Shown here in pieces: positions 25,288-35,935 of a stretch of DNA of 64,000 bases (within the stretch, counting starts at the first letter, position 1; every line of letters begins with the position of its first letter). Made by a program: the position numbers and the translations under genes. Source of the DNA: Kryptolebias marmoratus (taxonomy: Eukaryota; Chordata; Actinopteri; Cyprinodontiformes; Rivulidae); assembly GCF_001649575.2 (NCBI RefSeq), contig NC_051430.1:31381395-31445394 (forward strand). The letters run 5' to 3'. The notes beneath the pieces were generated by a model. That model was not told where the DNA came from, made no database searches, and saw only the letters and a list, made by a program, of their open reading frames with translations.

Positions 25288-25342
25288 CAGGGTCAGGGTC
25301 AGGGTCAGGGTCAGAGTCAGGGTCAGGGTCAGGGTCAGAGTC
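25288..25342. repeat. (GGTCAG)n hexamer array
   Basis: About nine copies of GGTCAG with two GAGTCA variants. Its in-frame reading creates a GQ-rich segment in the open frame 25174-25587, which is not otherwise protein-like. Confidence 0.9.
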
Positions 25343-27011
25343 AAGCTGCTTCCATCAGAAGTGACGGATTTATGAAACTGATGAAACAATTAAATGTTTT
25401 AAAAGCTCAAACAACTGATGTTATTCTTACATGCTTTTCTTTTTATTGTTTGCTGCTGAAATGTCTCCTGAACCACTCCACTGATTTTAATGAAACCTGC
25501 AGGAAGTCATCACTTTATGAACATCTGGAGTCAACATGGCCGCCACAGCTAACTGAGCTGAAAAAACACAAAAACTCAGTGTGGTAGTATCTGAGAGCCA
25601 TCCTCAGCTCAGAGTTTAAGCACCAAATTCATCACTTCTACTAAAACTTTATTATTTCTTATTATATCTGAGTCTAAAGGTGGCGGGTGATATGCATTCC
25701 TCTGAGGAGCGCTGAGGCTTTAAAGATAAAAAAAAGGATCTTTAAAGAAAAAACTGAACTTGATGAAAACAGGTATTCTTATTTCCAGATGTTAAAAACT
25801 GTGGAATGATTGCTTCTTTCTCCAGGTAAAATGTGAAGGTTCAGTTTCTGTATGAAGAATAAACAGAAGAAACCCTCTCAAAGTGTTATTTAATGCTGAC
25901 GGTTCAGATTCTGTTTTTACGTAACACCTTGGTACCTCTCCAGGTGTGTTTTTATGTTCCCTTTGGCCTCAGAGCTCCAGAAATCCAGGATCTGAAAAAG
26001 CATCTGAAGTATTTGAGTTTTGGTGAACGCCCAGAGGCCCGGCCCGGCCCGGTCTAAACTGAGCTCCTTCCCACCCCTCCCACTCTGATTGGCCAATCAG
26101 GGGCGGGCTCACCTTCACCTGGCATTCATTCAGAACTCAAACAAACATACCTGAGGCGTGATGGGAAGAATACAGCACATACCGTTTGACTTAGTTCCCC
26201 TGGGTGACCGCAGCGCTTCTGATGTGACTAAAGAAGGTGCAGCATGATGTCATCCAGGTGAACCAACCTGAACGGGAGCGCACCTTCCTGCTTTGTCAGG
26301 AGGCCGGCACGAGGCAGGTCGGCCCGGCTGTTTTCAGGAGGGGACAGGTAAACGGTCACTGAAAAATGTGCTGAAGTCAGCAGGATTTTATCTGCGACAC
26401 CACCTGTTCAACTGAATATCACTTTCAGCTGTCAGGAGAGGCTCACCTGGATGTTTTTATTATATTCTTCCTGTTTTCTCCATGTTTTCTCAATGTCAGC
26501 CAGCTGTCCCAAGAAACGATCTGCTAAATTAAAGATTATTCCATATAAATATGAAATAATTACTTTCTTGAGTAAATTACTCATCAAAAGGCGCCTTTAA
26601 TCGGAGAAATGAACACGTCACAGTATGACTAAACCGAAAAACTGAGCACAGTAAATTCTAAATAATATTTCAGCCACTGCTTAAATATTAAATCTGAAAT
26701 CAGTGGAGTCATCTTCCTGACGCAGCCTGCATGACGACAGATTTCAGGTGAAATCAGAAAAATCTGTCTGAAATGATGAAACGAGTGATAAAAATCCCTT
26801 TCTTTGGTCCACTTCCTTTATTTCTTCATCCTGACATCCGTTGACTCAACCTGAGCTGAAAGGTGAAACAAAGCTGAGCTCATTTTATTAAAGCTTTTAA
26901 TTGTTTATTTATTTAGTTTAGCTTTAGTCATGATTAAAAAGCTGAAAACTGAACTTTCTGAAGATGAAGATTATTCAGATTATTCAGAAAAAGAGAATTC
27001 AGAATTCAGGA

Positions 27012-27054
27012 GACGTTGAGCATTTTTTATTCAGAAACAAAAACGCTCAACGTC
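27012..27054. repeat. Perfect 10-bp inverted repeat forming a hairpin
   Basis: GACGTTGAGC (27012-27021) and GCTCAACGTC (27045-27054) are perfectly complementary. After one A/C mismatch the stem continues with five T-A pairs, leaving an 11-nt loop. It may be a remnant of a palindromic miniature transposon. Confidence 0.6.
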
Positions 27055-27778
27055 GCAGTTTTTAGTTATTTCCTGCCGTGCATTGTTCAGACCTTCGTTT
27101 GTTTGGAAGTGTCAGAGTCAGAATAATGTAGAAACTCCTCCTTATTGTCAGGAAAACTTCAGGAAGTTCAGGGGAGGTTCAGGGGAATGTTGGCAGAGAG
27201 GCAGGAAGATTCAGGATGAGTTCATCTTCGACAGCCTGAAGCAGCTGAAACAAACCTCAGCTGGTTTCTCTGCAGAACGTTCTGCTGATCCTGAGCTGAT
27301 CAGACTCTCTGATGATCTTCAGGCTGGTTGAAAAGTTCTCTTTCAGGAACAATTCAGCTTCTTTTTGCAGGTTTCTGCAGGTTAGATGGATTCTTCAGCC
27401 TTTTTGGTGTCGTTCATAATTGAATCATATTTCTTTCTGTTTCTTAAACACTGAGTTCAGTGAATAAATTATAATCTCAGTGTGGATTCTATCGTTTTGT
27501 TTCCTGGATGAAAATAGCTTTGATGTAAAAAACTGACCAAATTAAACTTTAATAAAGTCTCCAAACGTCTGAACTGAAACTCTGACTTCACGATTAAATC
27601 TTATAATTTATGTTTCCACAGAACAGCTTCATGTTTTTAATCTCCAGCTGTCAGTCAGAAGGAAATTAACTTTTCCTGCAGCATCATTTGTGACGTCCAG
27701 CCCTCCTCTTCCTCCTCTTCCTCCTCTTCCTCCTCTCTGCTGGTCTGAATGAATCAGAAACATTTAGATACTAGGGAT

Positions 27779-27779
<1 letters not shown>

Positions 27780-27832
<53 letters not shown>

Positions 27833-27855
27833 ACGTGTGTGTGTGTGTGTGTGTG
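27780..27855. repeat. (GT)n microsatellite
   Basis: About 38 GT units interrupted once by GCGTAC. Confidence 0.97.
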
Positions 27856-28395
27856 GTCCTTTTATGAATGAAACGGGAGGAAAGTCTGTGGTATTAAACT
27901 TTGATGACTCTTCCTCTTTGGCAATAACCTAAAATAGGTTCCTGTCCTCCTCTTCCTCCTCTTCCTCCTCGCTCTGAATAACAAACTGTTATCTGCAGAT
28001 AAAGTCGTGACTAAAACGTTATTTTCATCCAGACGCTGATGAAATCTGGGCTTTTTGAAGCTCAGAGGGAGGAAAACTGATTGTTGTGAGGACGTTTGAA
28101 CATTTTCTGAATTCCTTCTTGTCTCGAGTTTAACTCTTTACTTCCTGACTTTAACAACCAAACCTTTACTGGTCAGCTCACATGATGCAACATAAATAAC
28201 TGTTTCTGTTGCTCGTTTTACTGAACAAACTCTGTTTTTATTATCAGAATGATCCATCTGTCTCTCAGCTAATGCACCCGCAGCAAAAACCACAGAAGAA
28301 GAGAACGGCCCACAGGGTCAGAGAAGAAGAAGAAGTTTGAGTCAAACAGACTTTTTCATAAAGGAGCTTCTTTTTCTACAGAAAACTGACACTGA

Positions 28396-28482
28396 AAGCT
28401 GAATGACTGCTGAAGAAGCCAAAGGAAATCAAACACTGGCTAAAAGCTACATGTAGCTGAACAGTAGCTAAAAGCTAAAAGT
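28396..28482 (+). repeat. Dispersed AGCTAAAAG-family repeat
   Basis: It contains GCTGAATGACTGCTGAA, then GGCTAAAAGCTACATG and CAGTAGCTAAAAGCTAAAAG, shared with members near 34.4 and 52.9 kb. Confidence 0.55.
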
Positions 28483-30315
28483 CCCTCAGCCTGTCTGTGA
28501 GCAGCAGGTAAAACATGACTGACTTTAGAAGCTTTTTCTTTCTTCTTCCAACCTTAATTTGTTCCTTTTTAAATTAATCTGATGTTCTGGCGTCTCTGTG
28601 GAGCCTGGAGTAAATCTTCAGACCACATCAGTTGAGTTTTGTTGGATATTTTCTGATGTTTTCCTGCAGCTTCAGAGAAACGAGCTGAAGGAACCTGGAC
28701 TCTGATTTATTTCCTGCTGGATCTGAAAAGCTTCAGTTTTGTTTCATCATGGCTGCTGACACCCAGCTGTTCTCTGACAGCTGATTCGGTTGGTTTGTTT
28801 GTTGCTCTTCTGTTTCTCGGTTCCTTTTCCATCTTTCTGCACCCTTCCTGTGTGACGCGTTCACTGACGGCTGTAAATCTGACATTCTCCGTTTGGGTCC
28901 AGCTCATCGTGGATCAGCTGGAACTTGGACGTCAAAGACTCCCACAGAAACAATCCAAGCGGTTTGTTGACCTCTGAGACTGCAGCCGGTCAGATGTTTG
29001 GCTCTGAAACAGGAAGTGGGTTTAACCCTTTAGTCCACCTGCTTCTTCCAGCAGGTTCTGATCAGCTGGGCTCATTAGGAGAAACTTTGACACAGAAATG
29101 ACGTCATCTGTGGAAACAAACAGATTTTAATCAAACAAAGGCTGCAGCTGATCTGGGCTCATTAATCTCCTCGGTTGGTTGGACTGATGGGGGTTAGCGT
29201 GACAGACGGGAACTTTTAGATGAAAACTCGTTTCAGTGGGAAGAGACGTAACGGTTGGACTGAGGTCATGGATGAGTGAGTGGGAGGACAGAGGACAGAG
29301 GACAGGACAGAGACTGGGCCCAGCGGTTCTGATTCATTCAGTTAATTTCAGGACTTCAGTGAAAGTGAAGCTGTTGGAGGGACAGAAATGAGGACAGAAT
29401 CTGTCTCAGTCTGCAGCCGGCTGGACCGAGTCCACCTCTTAGATAACGTGTCTCTGTGACCTGAAACACTTCCCCACCGTTCAGTTCGGGTCCGTGTCCA
29501 ATGTTTTCTCTCCAACAGGCAGCAAGAAAAAAACGTTTCTTCTGACAAAAGAAAGTTTTCAGAAACCGGATCCTTCCTCGTTCAGAAGGTTCTGCGTTGG
29601 TTCTGTGTTGGTTCTGCGTTGGTTCTGCATTGGTTCTGCTTTGGTTCTAACTGCTTTTCAGATTTTAATTTAATAAAAAATGTTTTTTTTAACTGAGTGA
29701 TGTGTCTTTTTGGCTCAAAGATGCAGAAATTAGTCGAATTTCCTAAAAAAAAAACAATAAAGAGAGAAAAACGTGTCTGATGTGTCCTCCTCAGCTGGTC
29801 TCAGATCAGGACCAGGAGCAGGACCGGGACCGGGACCAGGACCAGGACCAGGACCAGTAGCAAGAGCAGGAGCAGGGCTCTGTCAGGACTGTGAGGATGA
29901 GGAGCAGCTGGAGGAAGAACTGATGACGATGGAGGATGAAGCCACTTTAGGAAAGTTTTCTGAGTGAGTCGTGTGTAAATGTTTGGACAGTGAGGACATG
30001 AAGGGGGACATGTGGACATGTGGACCGTCTCTCTCTCCTCAAACATAATAAACCTGCTGATGTCTTTCTGTTGAGCCGAAGCTTCAAAAACCTCTTCTGT
30101 AAATATTTATTCAGATTTAAACTCATTAAATCTTTTTCCAAGTACAAAAACTCTGTGATCAGAGAAAAACTTTCTGCTGCTGATAAACAAGCTGAGACCT
30201 CCCTGAAGAGACAGAGTCCACTGGTTAGAGTCCGCTGCCAAGACAGACTTTTATTTCTAAATCTGTAAAATCTGACTGGTTTCAGTTTTAGATCCTCCTC
30301 AGAGTCTCTGACTGA

Positions 30316-30351
30316 AACAACAACAACAACAACAACAGTAATAATAATAAC
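30316..30351. repeat. (ACA)n-(ATA)n microsatellite
   Basis: Seven ACA/CAA triplets followed by about four ATA triplets. Confidence 0.9.
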
Positions 30352-30450
30352 CTATTTAAGAACAATAAACTGTTTTCCCTGAGATTTAAAAATTATTTTA
30401 TTTATAATTTTTTTAGAAAATCTAAAAGGGCTGGATGAAAGATGATGAAG

Positions 30451-30483
30451 GGATGGATGGATGGATGGATGGATGGATGGATG
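30451..30483 (+). repeat. (GGAT)n microsatellite
   Basis: Eight GGAT units. Such runs often mark the 3' tail of fish RTE-type retroposons, although no body of such an element is recognisable just upstream. Confidence 0.9.
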
Positions 30484-31134
30484 AATGAAAGCAGCTCTGA
30501 AGATTGGAGCAAACAAAGAGCAGCAGCGCCCCCTGCTGGCTGCTGATAGGAAGGACGGAGAGAAGCTGAGCGGAAAAATTAAAAATGACAGAATTCATCA
30601 GAACAGCAGAACTCAGATACAGGTTCTAAAACATGTGGTTCCTGCCTGTGTGATGTATATAAGGTAGCTATGGAAAGATAGTTTCAATCACACAATGAAG
30701 TGCAAATATTTTGAAAACACAGTTAAAGACTTGCAGGTAAATTAATTTGTTTCCATTTTATGTAGGGGGAACAGATTATTTCAGGCAGCTGAAATATTCA
30801 TTCTCTTCTCTCCTTCCTCGATAACTTTGTCAAATAAAAAGCAACTGTTTCCAAATTCTCAAACATTATGTGTGATAGCATATTAGGCATTTCCTTAATC
30901 CAGTAATCTGTCATATTTTACATTAGAACGGGATTTGCCAAAAAGTCTACACTCTGATCTTTTCAGGAAGTCTTTATTTTTGTGCCCTGCTCTCAGCTAA
31001 CTTCGCTCCTCTTGTATCAGAAATGGGAGAACAGAATTTCGCACAAGACCGGAACCAGAACCAGGAAGTCTCCTCTGAAGGATCCTTCTTAGGGAGAACT
31101 TCTCAGATGTCAGAGAGTCAGGAGCTCATGTTGC

Positions 31135-31171
<37 letters not shown>

Positions 31172-31583
31172 CTGCTGTTCGGAAACGGGATGTGATGTAA
31201 ACACAGAACTTTTTTTTTTTCTGTCCTCCTGTCTTTGTAGAGTTCGGACTTTTTTCTAAATCTCGACCCGAAAGAGTTGGATTAAAGAGTTTTATGGACC
31301 CGTCCGGGAGGTTCTGGACCATGATCCTCTGATCCTCAGATCCTCCGTCCGTCTGCCGCCGACCAACCCGCTCCGAACCTCCGGACCGGGACTCCAAGGA
31401 CCGAACCGGGCTGAAGCTGCCTTGTTGGGCCTGGAGACGAACCGCGGACAGGTACAGAACTTTCTGCTGCTCACTGAGTCCCATCGGAACCAAAAGTTCG
31501 GACCAACTTTCCTCCTGATAACAGATCTGAGATCAGATCCAGCCTGAGGCCTGCAGAACCTTCATCTTTGTTCTGAGGAGGAA

Positions 31584-31990
31584 GCTGCAGATTACTAATC
31601 CGAACCAGAACCTTCAGCTGCAGGACCAGATTAATGATCCGAACCAGAACCTTCAGCTGCAGGACCAGATTAATGATCCGAACCAGAACCTTCAGCTGCA
31701 GGACCAGATTACTAATCCGAACCAGAACCTTCAGCTGCAGGACCAGATTAATGATCCGAACCAGAACCTTCAGCTGCAGGACCAGATTAATGATCCGAAC
31801 CAGAACCTTCAGCTGCAGGACCAGATTAATGATCCGAACGAGAACCTTCAGCTGCAGGACCAGATTAATGATCCGAACCAGAACCATCAACTGCAGGATC
31901 AGATTAATGATCCGAACCAGAACCTTCAGCTGCAGGATCAGATTAATAATCTGCAGATTAATGATCAGAACCAGAACCTTCATCTGCAGG
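31584..31990. repeat. 39-bp minisatellite
   Basis: Nine to ten copies of a 39-bp unit containing GATTAATGATCCGAACCAG and AACCTTCAGCTGCAGGACCA. Because 39 is a multiple of three, open frames persist on both strands (13-residue periodic proteins). Copies differ by a few substitutions, and the last ones are partly deleted. Confidence 0.95.
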
Positions 31991-32321
31991 ACCAGGCTTT
32001 GATCAGAACCTGCTCTGTGGTTCTGTGGTCCATGAACTGAGAAACTGCTGGGGTCTTGTTTTTCTTCTGTCAGCAGATTATCTCCTGCTGATCAGGTCTG
32101 ACTGACAGGAAGGTGACGTCTGTAGTGAGGGTAGGGAGCAGCTGCAGGTCTGCTCTGGAGATGAGAGGAATGAGAGGGAGACAGGTGGAGGTGCAGATGT
32201 TCAGGTTCTCAGTGGGAGGAGCCAAAGTGACCCGATCCCACCTTTATTTACCTGGTGGTCAGCAGAACCTCAGAGAGCTTTAACTGCAAATCTGAGCCTG
32301 CAGTGCTGTCAGGAGATCTGT

Positions 32322-32355
32322 GTGTGTGTGTGTGTGCGTGTGTGTGTGTGTGTGT
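32322..32355. repeat. (GT)n microsatellite
   Basis: GT run with one GC interruption. Confidence 0.9.
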
Positions 32356-32644
32356 CAGGGATCATGTTGACGTTATTTTCAGGCTCAGTTCGTTTTACAG
32401 GAACAAACTGTCAGCAGAGATTCAAACGTTCAAACAGAATGTCTCTGAGGACAAATCTGCTTCACTTTGATGAAACATCTAAACAGAGAAAGATGGAGAA
32501 CTGCAGGAAGTTCTCCTGAATGTCTCCATCTGGCAGCAAAGGAACTTCCTGTTTCCAGTCAGTTCAGTTTGAGATGATCCACAGAGCTCAGAGGCATGTC
32601 TGCAGGTCAGTTTGACAGAGTCTGAGGTCAAACCTGATGGAAGG

Positions 32645-33022
32645 TCTTTATTCAGGTCTGTTCAGGTCTGTTCAGGTCTGTTCAGGTCTGTTCAGGTCTG
32701 CTCAGGTCTGCTCAGGTCTGTTTGGGTCTGTTCAGTTCTTTATTCAGGTCTATTCAGGGCTGTTCAGGTCTTTATTCAGGTCTGTTCGGGTCTGTTCAGT
32801 TCTTTATTCAGGTCTGCTCAGGTTTGTTCAGGTCTGTTCAGGTCTGTTCAGGTCTGTTCAGTTCTTTATTCAGGTCTGTTCGGGTCTTTATTCAGGTCTG
32901 CTCAGGTCTTTATTCAGGTCTGCTCAGGTCTGCTCAGGTCTGCTCAGGTCTGTTCAGGTCTGTTCAGGTCTGTTCAGGTCTGTTCAGGTCTGCTCAGGTC
33001 TGCTCAGGTCTGCTCAGGTCTG
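32645..33022. repeat. 10-bp minisatellite TTCAGGTCTG
   Basis: About 37 copies of TTCAGGTCTG with CTCAGGTCTG and TTCAGTTCTTTA variants. With a 10-bp unit all three frames cycle through the same residues, which explains three overlapping open frames of 127-178 codons. Confidence 0.95.
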
Positions 33023-33814
33023 GGTCCCGGGTGGGACCTGCAGGAGGATCTGGACAGCTTCATGTTTGTGATGCGAGGCAGAAAACCCCGAGTGAGGCTC
33101 TCTGAGGAGATTCCACCTCAGCTGAAGGATCTTCTTGTCTTAGACTGATGAACTTAGAGGATGAACCCTGTAACGTCTTCATGTCTTCGTGTCTTCATGT
33201 CTTCATGTCAGTGTAGCAGGTGTTTGTGTGGCTCCAGGTCCAGGTGTGTCCTTCACATCACTCCTGACCTTTGAACCCCACCTTGTCGTAGTTGTTTCCT
33301 GTTTCGTGGTGTTTGTCAGCAGATCGATCTAAGAATAAAACAATCGACTTACTGAACGTAAATAACTTTTATATTTTATTTTCATACTAGATGTGATTGA
33401 TCACATTTTAGACGTGTGGTTTTCTCTAAACAGCAGGACATCAAGCAGGAAACGGTTCAAGTGTCCACACTGGTGTCTTCGTCCACACGGAGTCTAAATC
33501 TGTCCACTTCCTGGTTTCAAACTGCAGATCATTTGGAAAAGATGTCCCAACAGATCCTTCAGGTTTTCTGCAGCATAAAGTGATTTAAACATGGATCATT
33601 GGGCCTGTCCAGCATTAGATCCAGATCTGCTTTCATGTCTGAGGCATGGGCCACATGTTTGCAGCAGGCGCACAGGAAACAAGAACCTTCAGATGTTCCA
33701 GAAACACACATTAATCCCTGGAACCTCCTGATCGACGACAGGAACTCTGCCAGCAGAGGTCTGAGAAGATCCTGCAGCCGCAGAGTTACACAATCAGACG
33801 GCCACTGTTCAGAG

Positions 33815-33885
33815 GAGTGGGTGAGGGTTAGAGGAGTGGGTGAGGGTTAGAGGAGTGGGTCAGTTTCAGAGGAGTGGGTCAGAAC
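33815..33885. repeat. Short array of GGAGTGGGTGAGGGTTAGA
   Basis: About three and a half imperfect 19-bp copies. Confidence 0.8.
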
Positions 33886-33934
33886 CACGTGTGTTCCTCA
33901 GAGATGCTGTTTGATGTTCACTCAGTGATAACTC

Positions 33935-34020
33935 CTCACTCCTCCTCCTCCCCCTCACTCCTGCTCCTCCTCCTCCTCCCCCTCCTCCCCCTCCCCCTCA
34001 CTCCTCCTGCTCCTCCACCC
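33935..34020. repeat. Polypyrimidine CTC tract
   Basis: An irregular CTC/CCT run of about 85 bases with few purines. Confidence 0.85.
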
Positions 34021-34120
34021 ACCGCTGACAGGATGACTCCCTGCATACCTGCCCAGGTGTGCTTCTGTCCGTGAGCGTGTACATGCATGCACGTGTGCAG
34101 ACCTGGAGGAGCCCCAGGTG

Positions 34121-34284
34121 CACGGCTGCTCGGCTGCATGGCTGCTCGGCTGCACGGCTGCACAGCTGCATGGCTGCACGGCTGCACGGCTGCTCGGCTG
34201 CACGGCTGCACGGCTGCTCGGCTGCTCGGCTGCACGGCTGCTCGGCTGCACGGCTGCATGGCTGCTCGGCTGCACGGCTGCATG
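34121..34284. repeat. 8-bp minisatellite GGCTGCNY
   Basis: About 20 copies of GGCTGCAC, GGCTGCTC or GGCTGCAT in mixed order. All six frames are open through it, so the overlapping open frames on both strands are artefacts. Confidence 0.95.
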
Positions 34285-34380
34285 CCCACACCGACACATT
34301 CTGAACTTTTATAAACCTGTTAAAGAAAAAAACGTTCAGATGGAAACGAGCTCCAAGCTCTGCTAAAATACAGAAAACTG

Positions 34381-34560
34381 CTGGAGGAGCTGAAACTGAG
34401 CTGTTACAGCTAAAACAAGCAAAACATCAGCAAAAAGACAGATGTAGTAGCAATACAAGGCCTACCTAAAACCTCAAAGTAGCAAAAGGCTAGCTAAAAG
34501 CTAACAGTAGCATAAAAACAGAGCCCAAGCAGATTTTAAAGAGAAAGATGTTTTTAAAAG
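34381..34560 (+). repeat. Dispersed AGCTAAAAG-family repeat
   Basis: It starts near GAGCTGAAACTGAGCTGTTA and continues with AGCTAAAACAAGCAAAACATCAG, GCTAGCTAAAAGCTAACAGT and a distal part with CAGATTTTAAAGAGAAAG that matches the member at 34880. Confidence 0.65.
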
Positions 34561-34879
34561 AATTAGAGAAATCTCAGTGGATTTCTGAGAAAATCTGTAA
34601 ATAAAGTTAAATATTCTGAACCGTAAAGCAAACCCCACAGCAGAGTGGGTCTTCTTCATGTCTCCTGTCAGTTTAAATCAGGAGCTCCTCACATTCTTCA
34701 GATGCCAGCAGCTGTCTGGACCTGACCGGGTCTCTGGGTTTGGGTTGTTGCCAGGCTGAAGGTGCAGCCTCTTTAATACAGATAAATGACATCCTTTACA
34801 GCTCAAACCACAAGTTAACCAATTACTGACTCTGTTATTTGTCTTATGACATCATCCTAAATAATGCATTCAGCTGAGA

Positions 34880-35010
34880 TCTGAATGAGAAGCACAAACT
34901 GAGCTGTTAAAGCTAAAAGTAGCAAAACACGAGCTGAAAGCTAAACGTAGCAGAAGAAGATAAAAATAGAGCAAACATCCTGAAGCAGATTTCAAAGAGA
35001 ACAATAATCC
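34880..35010 (+). repeat. Dispersed AGCTAAAAG-family repeat
   Basis: It contains AAACTGAGCTGTTAAAGCTA, AAAGTAGCAAAACACGAGCT and CAGATTTCAAAGAGAA in the same order as the copy 500 bp upstream. Confidence 0.65.
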
Positions 35011-35468
35011 TCTGGAAGTCTGAAGGTTAGAGAAACTAAAAGTCTCCTGCAGCAGCCGAATGGTTTCTTAGATAAACGGCTAAAAGGACAAACGTCTGCA
35101 GGAGTTTAAACTAAAAAGATGGACAGAACAAATCAAAAACCAGGAAATATCAGGGTGAATGCTGACTCAGCGTCTGGTTGTGTGAATCAGAACGTTTTGG
35201 GCTAAAATAAATCTGAGGGTTAAAGTTTGAAGATGGAAGCTTTAAATTCAGACAGTCTGACTCTAAATGTTGCTTCTTTATTACTTTAACTGTCAGCTAC
35301 AGTTAGACAACCATAAACTGCTGCAATCTTGTCACCATCATAAAAAGAGAAATAAATATCAGGATTTCAGCTCAGAAAGTCTCTTTTGTTTCAACTCTGA
35401 TTTGTAGTCAGGGTTTCTGTAGTTCCTGGTTTAGTTTAGCTTCTGATGAACTCTGCCTGGTTCACCTT

Positions 35469-35538
35469 GTTAATCAGAGTTAACCAGAGTTAACTGAGTT
35501 AACTGAGTTAACCAGATTAACCAGAGTTAACCAGAGCT
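35469..35538. repeat. GAGTTAACCA tandem array
   Basis: Six to seven imperfect 10-11 bp units, each carrying the palindrome GTTAAC. Confidence 0.85.
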
Positions 35539-35683
35539 GAGCGGTGTGTGTGTGAGTGACGGGAGCCTTCTGGATGTGGATTCCTGTGTCGGTGTGAGCC
35601 AGAGACAGAAACAGGCAGAGAGAAAATCTGTGTTGCGTTGAATGTTTGGAATGTTGAGGCTTTTGGCTTCAGTTTGTTCTGAC

Positions 35684-35780
35684 GGAGGAGGAGGAGGAGG
35701 AGGAGGAGGAGGATGAGGAGGAGGAAGCAGGAGGAGGAGGAGGAGGAAGGACAGGAGGTGGGACAGGAGGAGGAGGAAAA
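35684..35780. repeat. (GGA)n polypurine tract
   Basis: A GGA/GAGG-rich tract of nearly 100 bases with few pyrimidines on the plus strand. Confidence 0.9.
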
Positions 35781-35865
35781 CAGGCAGAGGAGAGACGGGA
35801 AAGAAGCTCAGATGGAGAAACTGAACTCTTTCTGACCTGAACTTCTTCAGGCAGCAGACGTGGTT

Positions 35866-35935
35866 AGACCTGGTTAGACCTGGTTAGAGGTGGTTAGACC
35901 TGGTTAAACGTGGTTAGACCTGGTTAAACGGTTCA
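35866..35935. repeat. TGGTTAGACC tandem array
   Basis: About six 10-11 bp copies with AACG and GAGG variants. Confidence 0.85.

Noticed and set aside
31471..32002. Leucine/isoleucine-rich minus frame and TFSCRTR plus frame
   Set aside because: Artefacts of the 39-bp minisatellite (13-residue period). A third frame reading LQLQDQINDPNQN looks coiled-coil-like but has no start and no splice support.
33936..34366. Alanine/glutamine/arginine-rich frames on both strands
   Set aside because: They are the 8-bp repeat read in different frames; all six are open.
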